NCBI RefSeq assembly: GCF_025998815.1
Contig: NZ_AP026678.1
Location: 2,046,001-2,110,000, forward strand
Source: Ignavibacterium sp.
Lineage (GTDB): Bacteria > Bacteroidota > Ignavibacteria > Ignavibacteriales > Ignavibacteriaceae
Direction: 5' to 3'
Length of the DNA stretch: 64,000 nucleotides
Part shown: piece by piece, positions 43,043-54,883 of the stretch
Numbering within the stretch: position 1 is the first letter of the stretch
How the letters are laid out: each line of letters begins with the position of its first letter
Notes under the pieces: generated by a model
Told to the model about the DNA's origin: nothing
The model's database searches: none
Seen by the model: the letters and a program-made list of their open reading frames with translations, nothing else
Translations under genes and position numbers: made by a program

Positions 43043-43642
43043 ATGGTCGAAAAGAACAATGAACTCCTGAAATCAATGTTACAACCGGATAATATGATCC
43101 GGCTTTATGCAAGCGGTGCATTCCCGATGGCAGATGATTCCGGACAAATAAACTGGTATATGCCAGAAATCAGAACGATTATTCCTCTTGATAATTTTAA
43201 TATTCCACGCTCTGCACGGAAAACAATTGAAAAGCAGAAATTTGAAATAAAATTTGACAATGATTATTTAAGCGTTATAAAAGGTTGTGCAGATAGACCA
43301 TCAACCTGGATTTCGGATGAGCTTATTGTGGCTTACCGGAGATTACACAAGCGAGGTTATCTCCATACAGTTGAAACATATCAGAATGGAAAGCTTGTTG
43401 GTGGCTTGTATGGTATTACATTCCGTGGTGCATTCTTTGGTGAGTCGATGTTTTCCAAAGTCTCTCAGGCGTCTAAAGCCGCTTTAATTGCTTTGCTTAA
43501 TCATCTCAAAGAGAAAGATTTTGTTCTGCTTGATGTTCAGTATATGACAGAGCATCTGAGAATGTTTGGAGCAATCGAGATTTCGTGGGAAGAATACAGC
43601 TCACTTCTGCAAAAAGCTTATCTCTCAGGTTGTAGTTTTTAG
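43043..43642 (+). CDS. aat: Leucyl/phenylalanyl-tRNA-protein transferase
   Basis: This 199-residue protein transfers Leu or Phe from tRNA to N-terminal Lys/Arg, creating N-degrons for ClpAP. Motifs are IRLYASGAFPMADDSGQINW near the start, IIPLDNFNIPRSARK, RPSTWISDELIVAYRRLH, GLYGITFRGAFFGESMFSKV and LLDVQYMTEHLRMFGAIEI, covering the whole family length. It ends exactly where the left copy of the 3.6-kb duplication begins: its last codons (AGT TTT TAG) are included in the repeat. Confidence 0.95.
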   Translation: MVEKNNELLKSMLQPDNMIRLYASGAFPMADDSGQINWYMPEIRTIIPLDNFNIPRSARKTIEKQKFEIKFDNDYLSVIKGCADRPSTWISDELIVAYRRLHKRGYLHTVETYQNGKLVGGLYGITFRGAFFGESMFSKVSQASKAALIALLNHLKEKDFVLLDVQYMTEHLRMFGAIEISWEEYSSLLQKAYLSGCSF

Positions 43643-43836
43643 GTATGAGGTATATAGAGGTAAGGTATAAGGGAATAAGGTATATGGAATAATTTTTATT
43701 TAATTCATCCATTCAATTTTACCTACCGAATGTAGTCATTCGTTCATAAATAAAATCATTCAATATTTCAATCCAATGAAAATTTATGGGATCGAATATT
43801 CAAGTAATGACTCAATCGTTAAAAGGTTATTAAGTT

Positions 43837-45027
43837 TTATTTAATTAAAATCAATTCCTTCTGCGGTGGAGAAAGAAATTCGCATCCGTCTTTGGTTATT
43901 ACAACCTCTTCTTCAATTGTGGAAACACCATAACCTTCAACCGGTAAACGCGGTTCAATCGTGAATACTTGTCTTTCTTCTAATTTCATAAATGGAGTGT
44001 TACCATATCTTTCCCAACGAGGAAAAAGTCCTGCCCCGCCATCGTGTACTTCTCTTCCCACCTGATGACCAAGTCCATGCGGATATTCAGGATAACCCTT
44101 ATCAGTAATATAATTTCTGGCAATATCATCCATTTCAACACCAGTTACACCAGGTTTAATTGCATCTGAAACTTTTTGTATCGCATCACGAATCACTTCA
44201 AATCCTTTTTGAACTTCTGCCGGTGCTTTTGTTTCTCCATCACGTAAAACATACCAGGTTCTTTGTAAATCGGAACAATAACCTTTGTACTTAATTCCAA
44301 AGTCCATATTAACCAAGTGTCCCTTTTCAATTTTTCTGTCAGTCGGTCCCGAATGAGCACTTGCCGGATTTGGTCCTGTAAACACAGCTGGACAGGTTTC
44401 TTCATCCCACGCTGGCTGAAATCCTTTTTCTTTCATTAATTTCTTCACATACTCAGCAACATCTTTTTCTGTTAGTCCCGGCTTAATAAACTTTGTAACA
44501 GCATCAAAAATTTTCAGAGTTTCTGTTATTGCTTCCTTCATTATAGACAATTCAGAATCTGATTTTCTACCTCTGAGAGCTGAGATAATTTCTTCAGCAC
44601 TTACTAATCTGTTCTTAAATTCAGTTCCATCCAGATAATCATTTAGCAAAAGATACATTCCATAAGTTAATCCATCTGACAGAACAGAATTTTTAGAGTA
44701 ATTAATCGCGATGCTTTTTGGATTTTTACCATTCAAATATTCGAGCAAAGGTTCTTTAACAGACTTAACATATCCAATTACTTTCTGATATAATCCTGTC
44801 TTAACGATATTTTCTTCCTCAATGCTTCCGACAATCGCGGCTGTTTCACCATCTCTGTTTATTATAAAAGCAGATTGCCAGGTTGAATGTTCGCCAACAA
44901 TCATATCAATCATAGGATCTTTGGTTACTTTTGTTTCGCGGACGAAAGTCATCCACATATCAATATTTTTTTCGTTAAGAATTTCAATTGCCTGCTGGAT
45001 TTTTTCTTTTATAATCTGGTTTGACAT
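43837..45027 (-). CDS. M24-family aminopeptidase (Xaa-Pro peptidase family), copy 1
   Basis: This 396-residue enzyme has a creatinase-like N-terminal domain (1-165) and a pita-bread catalytic domain. The five metal ligands are visible: NMDFGIKYKGYCSDLQRTW (two Asp), GLGHQVGREVHDGG (His), VFTIEPRLPVEG (Glu) and STIEEEVVIT (Glu). It removes N-terminal residues, often before proline; substrate is inferred from family. Cytoplasmic, no signal peptide. It is divergent from gdhA across a 340-bp gap. Copy 2 at 47585 differs at only a few residues (Phe26 for Leu; Tyr129 for Phe). Confidence 0.9.
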   Translation of the reverse strand: MSNQIIKEKIQQAIEILNEKNIDMWMTFVRETKVTKDPMIDMIVGEHSTWQSAFIINRDGETAAIVGSIEEENIVKTGLYQKVIGYVKSVKEPLLEYLNGKNPKSIAINYSKNSVLSDGLTYGMYLLLNDYLDGTEFKNRLVSAEEIISALRGRKSDSELSIMKEAITETLKIFDAVTKFIKPGLTEKDVAEYVKKLMKEKGFQPAWDEETCPAVFTGPNPASAHSGPTDRKIEKGHLVNMDFGIKYKGYCSDLQRTWYVLRDGETKAPAEVQKGFEVIRDAIQKVSDAIKPGVTGVEMDDIARNYITDKGYPEYPHGLGHQVGREVHDGGAGLFPRWERYGNTPFMKLEERQVFTIEPRLPVEGYGVSTIEEEVVITKDGCEFLSPPQKELILIK

Positions 45028-46711
<1,684 letters not shown>

Positions 46712-46734
46712 TAGAATTCTGATTGGATCAAATT

Positions 46735-46765
46735 AAAGGCGATTCTCACGAGTCGCCTTTTTTGT
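46735..46765 (+). terminator. Rho-independent terminator of gdhA copy 1
   Basis: AAAGGCGA and TCGCCTTT form an 8-bp stem with loop TTCTCACGAG, followed by a T run, 23 bp after the gdhA stop. Confidence 0.9.
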
Positions 46766-47160
46766 TTTGTAAAAAATCTTCTCGCGCACCTTCTCGATGA
46801 CCTTAGTGCTCATTGTGGTTAAAGTTCTTTTTCACCGCAAGGAACGCTAAGATCTTTATGATCGGTTATGTTCTTAACTGATCTTAATAAATCAGTGTAC
46901 CATTATCTTAATTACACGGCGCTGAGTTACTGCTCGCCGTTGATGTTCTTCCGTTCAGTGTCCGACAAGGTTGCTGCCGTTAAAGTTTACTGTAAATACT
47001 TTTATACTTAGTTGTTATCGGGAAATTGTTTTTGGGAAGTGGGTTGTAGGTGAATGAAATTCTTTGTGATACTTTGTGTTATACTTAGTGCGACTTGGTG
47101 GTTGATTTATTTTTTTACCACTAACTTCACAAAGTACTTCACTAAGGAACACGAAAATTT
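46766..47160 (+). repeat. Intergenic region with four diverged inverted copies of a short repeat, copy 1
   Basis: This 395-bp gene-free stretch holds CTTAGTGCTCATTGTGGTT (46802-46820) facing CACCGCAAGGAACGCTAAG (46833-46851), and TTCTTTGTGATACTTTGTG (47060 onward) facing CACAAAGTACTTCACTAAGG (47128-47147). They share the theme CTTAGTG-N-TCCTTGTGG and form imperfect large hairpins. No frame or RNA family is recognised. The same block occurs at 50511-50894. Confidence 0.6.
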
Positions 47161-47379
47161 TTATCTCATCAATATCATCTTTTTCGTTTGTGTGAAGTTA
47201 CCCGCTTGCAATCGATAAAAATATACTCCGCTGGATAAGTCGGTTGCATTGAATTCTACTTCATAATATCCGGGTTCTTTTTGTTCGTTTACTAATGTTG
47301 TTACTTCGTTACCAAGGATGTCGTAAACTTTTAATGTTACAAGATTCCTCGCTCCGCTCGGAATGACAAATGCAATTTT
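47161..47379 (-). pseudogene. Orphan T9SS sorting-domain fragment at the duplication junction
   Basis: The minus strand encodes LKVYDILGNEVTTLVNEQ, then YYEVEFNATDLSSGVYFYRL and TQTKKMILMR, a complete sorting-domain end without an N-terminal protein or signal peptide. The last 78 bp (47161-47238) are the repeated 3' end shared with the M14 carboxypeptidase gene; the first part (47239-47379) is a different paralogue and includes CTCGCTCCGCTCGGAATGAC, a common intergenic repeat read here as PSGARN. It is a chimeric remnant, not a gene. Confidence 0.8.
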
Positions 47380-47584
47380 ATAGTTTTTAGGTATGAGGTA
47401 TATAGAGGTAAGGTATAAGGGAATAAGGTATATGGAATAATTTTTATTTAATTCATCCATTCAATTTTACCTACCGAATGTAGTCATTCGTTCATAAATA
47501 AAATCATTCAATATTTCAATCCAATGAAAATTTATGGGATCGAATATTCAAGTAATGACTCAATCGTTAAAAGGTTATTAAGTT

Positions 47585-48775
47585 TTATTTAATTAAAATC
47601 AATTCCTTCTGCGGTGGAGAAAGAAATTCGCATCCGTCTTTGGTTATTACAACCTCTTCTTCAATTGTGGAAACACCATAACCTTCAACCGGTAAACGCG
47701 GTTCAATCGTGAATACTTGTCTTTCTTCTAATTTCATAAATGGAGTGTTACCATATCTTTCCCAACGAGGAAAAAGTCCTGCCCCGCCATCGTGTACTTC
47801 TCTTCCCACCTGATGACCAAGTCCATGCGGATATTCAGGATAACCCTTATCAGTAATATAATTTCTGGCAATATCATCCATTTCAACACCAGTTACACCA
47901 GGTTTAATTGCATCTGAAACTTTTTGTATCGCATCACGAATCACTTCAAATCCTTTTTGAACTTCTGCCGGTGCTTTTGTTTCTCCATCACGTAAAACAT
48001 ACCAGGTTCTTTGTAAATCGGAACAATAACCTTTGTACTTAATTCCAAAGTCCATATTAACCAGGTGTCCCTTTTCAATTTTTCTGTCAGTCGGTCCTGA
48101 ATGAGCACTTGCCGGATTTGGTCCTGTAAACACAGCTGGACAGGTTTCTTCATCCCACGCTGGTTGAAATCCTTTTTCTTTCATTAATTTCTTCACATAC
48201 TCAGCAACATCTTTTTCTGTTAGTCCCGGCTTAATAAACTTTGTAACAGCATCAAAAATTTTCAGAGTTTCTGTTATTGCTTCCTTCATTATAGACAATT
48301 CAGAATCTGATTTTCTACCTCTGAGAGCTGAGATAATTTCTTCAGCACTTACTAATCTGTTCTTAAATTCAGTTCCATCTAAATAATCATTTAGCAAAAG
48401 AAACATTCCATAAGTTAATCCATCTGACAGAACAGAATTTTTAGAGTAATTAATCGCGATGCTTTTTGGATTTTTACCATTCAAATATTCGAGCAAAGGT
48501 TCTTTAACAGACTTAACATATCCAATTACTTTCTGATATAATCCTGTCTTAACGATATTTTCTTCCTCAATGCTTCCGACAATCGCGGCTGTTTCACCAT
48601 CTCTGTTTATTATAAAAGCAGATTGCCAGGTTGAATGTTCGCCAACAATCATATCAATCATAGGATCTTTGGTTACTTTTGTTTCGCGGACTAAAGTCAT
48701 CCACATATCAATATTTTTTTCGTTAAGAATTTCAATTGCCTGCTGGATTTTTTCTTTTATAATCTGGTTTGACAT
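47585..48775 (-). CDS. M24-family aminopeptidase (Xaa-Pro peptidase family), copy 2
   Basis: This 396-residue copy keeps all metal ligands of copy 1 (NMDFGIKYKGYCSDLQRTW, GLGHQVGREVHDGG, VFTIEPRL, IEEEVVIT). It has Leu26 (MWMTLVRE) and Phe129 (GMFLLL). Most of the nucleotide changes are silent, for example AACCAGGTG for AACCAAGTG, so both copies look under selection to stay functional. Divergent from gdhA copy 2. Confidence 0.9.
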   Translation of the reverse strand: MSNQIIKEKIQQAIEILNEKNIDMWMTLVRETKVTKDPMIDMIVGEHSTWQSAFIINRDGETAAIVGSIEEENIVKTGLYQKVIGYVKSVKEPLLEYLNGKNPKSIAINYSKNSVLSDGLTYGMFLLLNDYLDGTEFKNRLVSAEEIISALRGRKSDSELSIMKEAITETLKIFDAVTKFIKPGLTEKDVAEYVKKLMKEKGFQPAWDEETCPAVFTGPNPASAHSGPTDRKIEKGHLVNMDFGIKYKGYCSDLQRTWYVLRDGETKAPAEVQKGFEVIRDAIQKVSDAIKPGVTGVEMDDIARNYITDKGYPEYPHGLGHQVGREVHDGGAGLFPRWERYGNTPFMKLEERQVFTIEPRLPVEGYGVSTIEEEVVITKDGCEFLSPPQKELILIK

Positions 48776-50458
<1,683 letters not shown>

Positions 50459-50480
50459 TAAATTTTGATTGGATCAAATA

Positions 50481-50510
50481 AAAGGCGATTCTCACGAGTC
50501 GCCTTTTTTG
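50481..50510 (+). terminator. Rho-independent terminator of gdhA copy 2
   Basis: Same AAAGGCGA / TCGCCTTT stem and T run as after copy 1, 22 bp after the stop. Confidence 0.9.
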
Positions 50511-50894
50511 TTTTGTAAAAATCTTCTCGATAACCTTAGTGCTCATTTTGGTTAAATTTCTTTTTCACCACAAGGAACGCTAAGATCTTTATGATCGGTT
50601 ATGATCTTAACTGATCTTAATAAATCAGTGTACCATTATCTTAATTACACGGCGCTGAGTTACTGCTCGCCGTTGATGTTCTTCCGTTTAGTGTCCAGAC
50701 AAGATTACTGCCGTTAAAGTTTACTGTAAATACTTTTATACTTAGTTGTTATCGGGAAATTGTTTTTGGGAAGTGGGTTGTAGGTAAATGAAATTCTTTG
50801 TGATACTTTGTGTTATACTTAGTGCGACTTGGTGGTTGATTTATTTTTTTACCACTAACTTCACAAAGTACTTCACTAAGGAACACAAAAATTT
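50511..50894 (+). repeat. Intergenic region with inverted short repeats, copy 2
   Basis: Near copy of 46766-47160, with a deletion (the GCGCACCTTCTCG stretch of copy 1 is shortened) and scattered changes. Here it lies between the gdhA terminator and the 3' end of the carboxypeptidase gene. I see no gene in it. Confidence 0.6.
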
Positions 50895-52127
50895 TTATCT
50901 CATCAATATCATCTTTTTCGTTTGTGTGAAGTTACCCGCTTGCAATCGATAAAAATATACTCCGCTGGATAATGAAGAATTTACAGTTAATAAAGTTGAA
51001 TGATAACCAGCTTCAAAATATCCATTAATAATTGTTTCAATTTCTCTTCCCATTAAATCGTATAGTTTGATTGTTTGCCAACTGCTTACTGGCGACTGCC
51101 AACTGATTTTCGTAGTAGGATTAAATGGATTTGGGTAGTTCTGCTCAAGAGTAAATTCACTCGGAATTGAATTGTCTGATAATTCAACTTCGGTTGGAAT
51201 ATTCATATAATCCATTACTCCGCGAAGGATAGCCTTGGCAGTAACATTAAAATTACCAGTGCCACTGCATTGATACATATCTTCATAAGTTAAAGCCATA
51301 ACACTTTCACCGTGATAATACCAGAACCAACTTTCAGGATATTTCATTGGATTCCCACCAGTCCAGCTTACATAATAATTCCACGGTTCTATCCCTGTCG
51401 GATAATAGGATCTGACTCCTTCAATAAATTGTTGCTGCATAACCGCAAACTGTGGCGAAGTTCCGGTTGAATCGTGATAAACAAAATATCTTTTACACAA
51501 CGATGATGAATGCATATTGAGTTCAACTTCAATAGGATTTGGTGATGCCATAAGTTCTGTGAATCTTGCTTTTAATGCAGCAACTTCAGGCTCATTGGGA
51601 AAGGTAAACCAATTACTTTCAAGATCAACATTGTTGGCATTTCTTCTTGGATATCCAAGCTCAACTCCATCAGGATTATACATAGGCACAATATAGAACA
51701 CACAATTTTCTCTCACAGTTTGTGCAAATGAATTTTCGGTCAATAGTATTTTTATTATTTCTTTAGTCACCCAAAATCCCTCCGTCTCCTGAGGGTGGGT
51801 TCTTGCATGAATGTAAACAGTTCTTTTACCAGCAATGTTATTCGGGTCGGATGTAATTGTTAATTGCCACAATGGTCTGCCCTGCACACTTAATCCTATC
51901 GAGTCAATTTTCACATAAGGACTTTGTCGCCAGATTTCAAGATCAGTCAGCAGACTATCATAACTGTAACCCCAATTATCTATGGAGTTAACTTGACTCT
52001 CTGACTCAGGAGGAAATCCACATTTATCCATTTTAACAAAATTTCCGTCAACCAGTTGTAAGTCCTGTGAATAAAGAAACGAAGAAATAAAGAAAAACAT
52101 TAAGTGAATTGTAATCAGTTTCGTCAT
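50895..52127 (-). CDS. Secreted M14-family zinc carboxypeptidase with T9SS sorting domain
   Basis: I choose ATG 52127 (410 residues) since AAGGAAAATAATA precedes it and a signal peptide follows (MTKLITIHLMFFFISSFLYS). The M14 domain (about 40-310) shows HARTHPQETEGFW (zinc His and Glu), YNPDGVELGYPRRNANNVDL with the substrate-binding Arg/Asn, ELNMHSSS (third zinc ligand) and VMALTYED (catalytic Glu region). The sorting domain has LEQNYPNPFNPTTKISW and ends KKMILMR. It should trim C-terminal residues of peptides outside the cell. Its last 78 bp are shared with the duplication. Confidence 0.9.
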   Translation of the reverse strand: MTKLITIHLMFFFISSFLYSQDLQLVDGNFVKMDKCGFPPESESQVNSIDNWGYSYDSLLTDLEIWRQSPYVKIDSIGLSVQGRPLWQLTITSDPNNIAGKRTVYIHARTHPQETEGFWVTKEIIKILLTENSFAQTVRENCVFYIVPMYNPDGVELGYPRRNANNVDLESNWFTFPNEPEVAALKARFTELMASPNPIEVELNMHSSSLCKRYFVYHDSTGTSPQFAVMQQQFIEGVRSYYPTGIEPWNYYVSWTGGNPMKYPESWFWYYHGESVMALTYEDMYQCSGTGNFNVTAKAILRGVMDYMNIPTEVELSDNSIPSEFTLEQNYPNPFNPTTKISWQSPVSSWQTIKLYDLMGREIETIINGYFEAGYHSTLLTVNSSLSSGVYFYRLQAGNFTQTKKMILMR

Positions 52128-52239
52128 TATTATTTTCCTTTTATTATCCCGAAATAATATCAACTAAAAATTAACTTGTCTTTTCATCTAAACAAACACT
52201 ATGAGTATTTTTAAATGAGAATTATAAGGATAAATTTTA

Positions 52240-52782
52240 ATGTCAGACGAATTCAATAAAGAGCTTCAGCAAAGTTTAAGAAAAGCTAAACCTTATTCTC
52301 AGACTTCGGAAATTAAAAAGTGGCTTCCGTCAATAATAATTTTACCAATCGCTATTTACTGGACATTAAATCGCGGTAAGTACGGTTTAATTGATAATGT
52401 TGATCTGGTAATTCACGAAGCAGGTCATTTGTTCTTTATGTTTTTCGGTAAGTTTATTTATACACTTGGTGGAACACTGATGCAGATAATTCTTCCTTCA
52501 TTAATTGCATTTACTTTTTTCAGAAATAACTACAGAACCGGAATTCAATTCGGATTACTTTGGTTAGGACAAAATTTCATCAACATAAGTGTTTATGCTG
52601 CTGACGCACAGGCAAGAAAACTTCCGCTGCTTGGCGGTAATAAAGTTTATCACGACTGGCATTATATGCTTGGTGAACTTGGAATACTTGAATATGATTT
52701 TGTCGTCGGTTATATATTCTATGGAATTGCCATTCTGATTTTTATTCTTACTGTTTTACTGCCTCTAATAATTAAGGATTAA
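52240..52782 (+). CDS. Small membrane protein with HEAGH motif, putative M50-like metalloprotease
   Basis: This 180-residue protein has a hydrophilic N-terminus (1-28), a helix LPSIIILPIAIYWTL (about 30-44), then NVDLVIHEAGHLFFMFFGKF with an HExxH-type zinc motif (HEAGH), a second helix region (LMQIILPSLIAFTFF), further helices around 102-125 and a last one (about 155-178, VGYIFYGIAILIFILTVLLP). HYMLGELGILEYD may supply more ligands. An HEAGH in a membrane helix is the hallmark of site-2-type proteases and related membrane proteins; proteolysis here is not shown. Divergent from the carboxypeptidase gene. Confidence 0.7.
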   Translation: MSDEFNKELQQSLRKAKPYSQTSEIKKWLPSIIILPIAIYWTLNRGKYGLIDNVDLVIHEAGHLFFMFFGKFIYTLGGTLMQIILPSLIAFTFFRNNYRTGIQFGLLWLGQNFINISVYAADAQARKLPLLGGNKVYHDWHYMLGELGILEYDFVVGYIFYGIAILIFILTVLLPLIIKD

Positions 52783-52816
52783 ATCTTATCTTTGCCCCGA
52801 AAAATTTTTCTAATAG

Positions 52817-53617
52817 ATGAAGTTAATACTTACAACATTTTTATTCTTATTCGGATTAAATGTCTTTCCTCAGCAGGATAGCATTGTTAATTATTTTCCT
52901 GACGGGAAAATTGAATCAATCATTCACACTTATAATGGAGTTCGGGAAGGAACTGCACTATTTTATTATGAGAATGGAAACATTAAAGAAGAAAGAAATT
53001 ACTCGAAGGATAAAGTTGAAGGAATTGTGAAGATTTACTATCCGAATGGAAATCTTAAAGAAATGTTCAATATAGAAAATGGAAGAAGAGAAGGTCCTGC
53101 TTCATATTTTGATTCATCAGGAGTTCACATTGAAGATGTTTTTTTCTCTGAGGGATTCCGGAAAGATCAGGAGTTTACTCTTATTGGTGAATACAGATAT
53201 GAAGATTATCTGAAGTTGCTTGAAGAATGGAAACAAAGGCAGGAAGAGAAAAAGAAAAAATCTGATGATATGCCGCCTGAGCAAATTGACGAAAAAAATT
53301 TTGATGACGATCCCGCTTATTTTGTTAATGCTGAAGTAATGCCCGAACCAATTGGTGGAATGAATACCATTTACAGGAAACTTACTTATCCTGAAGAGGC
53401 ACGAAGAAAAAAAATAGAAGGAACTGTTAAAGTTCTCGCATTTATTGAAAAAGACGGAGAAGTTTCCAACGCAACGGTTGTTGAAGGCATTGGTTATGGT
53501 TGTGATGAAGTTGCTCGCCTGGCAGTTTACTATACAAGATTTAAACCCGGACTAATGAAAGGCAAGCGAGTTAAAGTTCAAATGACAATCCCGGTTGAAT
53601 TCAAATTGAATCGCTAA
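52817..53617 (+). CDS. Exported MORN-repeat protein with TonB C-terminal domain
   Basis: This 266-residue protein has a signal peptide (about 1-18, ending LNVFPQ), three YwqK-like MORN_2 repeats (about 25-110: YFPDGKIESI, YYENGNIKEERNYS, YYPNGNLKEMFNIENGRREG), a charged helical linker (WKQRQEEKKKKSD) and a TonB C-terminal domain (about 175-266: GGMNTIYRKLTYPEEARRKK, GTVKVLAFIEKDGEVSNATV, IPVEFKLN). With a cleavable-looking signal and no membrane anchor it is not a classical TonB; it may be a periplasmic or surface protein using the TonB fold. The antitoxin label often given to YwqK repeats is not meaningful here. Confidence 0.82.
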   Translation: MKLILTTFLFLFGLNVFPQQDSIVNYFPDGKIESIIHTYNGVREGTALFYYENGNIKEERNYSKDKVEGIVKIYYPNGNLKEMFNIENGRREGPASYFDSSGVHIEDVFFSEGFRKDQEFTLIGEYRYEDYLKLLEEWKQRQEEKKKKSDDMPPEQIDEKNFDDDPAYFVNAEVMPEPIGGMNTIYRKLTYPEEARRKKIEGTVKVLAFIEKDGEVSNATVVEGIGYGCDEVARLAVYYTRFKPGLMKGKRVKVQMTIPVEFKLNR

Positions 53618-53621
53618 GTTG

Positions 53622-54749
53622 CTAAATAATTTTAAATCTCATTCCTTCAAATATTTTTTTCATCTCCAATGAATTGGTTTTAATAAAATAGTTATTGAAT
53701 TCTCTTCTCAGCGGATAATATTTTCTGAGCGTATCAAAATATTTTATCCGGTCTTCCCTGCCGAAGTAAAGCATTTTTTTCATCTGTAAATCATCCGCCT
53801 CAATATTATAAATTCTGCTTAGTAAATAATAAAACTCTCCTTCATCAAAATGATTATTAGTATACGGTAAAATGTTGTTCTCAACTTCCGGCAGCACAAA
53901 ATCAAAATTATAATCAGATTTAAGAAAATTATTCAATGCATTAAAAATCATAATTGTGCCGTTAATTTTTCCTTCCAAACTGTAGCCGGCAATATGAGGT
54001 GTTGCGATTTTAACTTTTTCAAGCAACGACAAATCAACATCAGGTTCATTTTCCCACACATCAAGAATTAGATTAAGATTTTTATTTGTAATGATTTTTC
54101 GCAGGGAAACATTATCGATTACAGCGCCTCGTGAAGTATTGATAAGAATTGCGCCGTCTTTTAATTTCTTAAGATTATCTTCATTTAACAAATGATATGT
54201 TTTATCATCCCCTTCAATAGTCAAAGGAACATGAAGTGTTACAATGTCGCATTGCAGAGCTTCATCAAGGGAGTAAAATTTTTCTTGCGGATTCTTTCTT
54301 TCAAGTGGTGGATCGTTTTTCAGAACTTTTAATCCAAGTAATTCAGAAAATTTTGCTACTTTACTTCCAACATTTCCAACTCCAATTATTCCAATTGATT
54401 TATCCTGGAGAGAAATTTTTTCTTCGCTGCAAACTTTCATTAAAGCTGTAAGAAAATATTCTGCAACTGCAAAAGCATTGCAACCTTTTGCGTCTGCAAA
54501 TGTGATGTTGCGGGATTTTAAATAATTTAAATCAATATGGTCAGTACCAATTGTGGCAGTACCAACAAATTTAACTGCAGTTTCATCAAGAAGGTTTTCA
54601 TCAACATTAGTTACAGATCGAACAATCAGGATATCGGTATCTTTTAATACTTCTCTTGTAATATCTCTTCCGGCAAGAAGAACTGTTTCACCAAAATGTG
54701 AAAAAGCTTCTCTGGCAAAGGCAATATTTTCATCAACAACTAATTTCAT
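53622..54749 (-). CDS. pdxB: 4-phosphoerythronate dehydrogenase
   Basis: This 375-residue enzyme of the D-2-hydroxyacid dehydrogenase family oxidises 4-phosphoerythronate in pyridoxal phosphate synthesis. It starts KLVVDENIAFAREAFSHFGE, has the NAD motif GIIGVGNVGSKVAKF, VTLHVPLTIEGDDKTYHL, LINTSRGAVIDN with the catalytic Arg, DVWENEPDVD (Glu) and ATPHIAGYSLEGK (His), and a C-terminal PdxB dimerisation domain (about 290-375). The C-terminal extension and the DENI start separate it from SerA-like relatives. Convergent with the TonB-like gene, 4 bp apart. Confidence 0.93.
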   Translation of the reverse strand: MKLVVDENIAFAREAFSHFGETVLLAGRDITREVLKDTDILIVRSVTNVDENLLDETAVKFVGTATIGTDHIDLNYLKSRNITFADAKGCNAFAVAEYFLTALMKVCSEEKISLQDKSIGIIGVGNVGSKVAKFSELLGLKVLKNDPPLERKNPQEKFYSLDEALQCDIVTLHVPLTIEGDDKTYHLLNEDNLKKLKDGAILINTSRGAVIDNVSLRKIITNKNLNLILDVWENEPDVDLSLLEKVKIATPHIAGYSLEGKINGTIMIFNALNNFLKSDYNFDFVLPEVENNILPYTNNHFDEGEFYYLLSRIYNIEADDLQMKKMLYFGREDRIKYFDTLRKYYPLRREFNNYFIKTNSLEMKKIFEGMRFKII

Positions 54750-54883
54750 TTTTATATCACAAGAGAATATACATAAATTTACAATTGTGATTTGAATAAG
54801 TTAAAATTATTTTTGCACACCAATAAGAAAAATCTTTAGCCACGAAATATGTAAACTTTCAATCCAAAAATAAGGATTTCCAG

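Noticed and set aside
43506-43712. Minus-strand 68-residue frame over the end of aat
   Set aside because: It is antisense to aat and shares its first residues with the fragment at 47161-47460 only because both lie at the duplication edge.
47161-47460. A 99-residue gene
   Set aside because: The first part is repeated non-coding DNA and the rest is an orphan sorting-domain end with no signal peptide, so I called the end a pseudogene.
52817-53617. Toxin-antitoxin system from YwqK-like repeats
   Set aside because: MORN_2 repeats here are fused to a TonB C-terminal domain on an exported protein, and no toxin gene is next to it.
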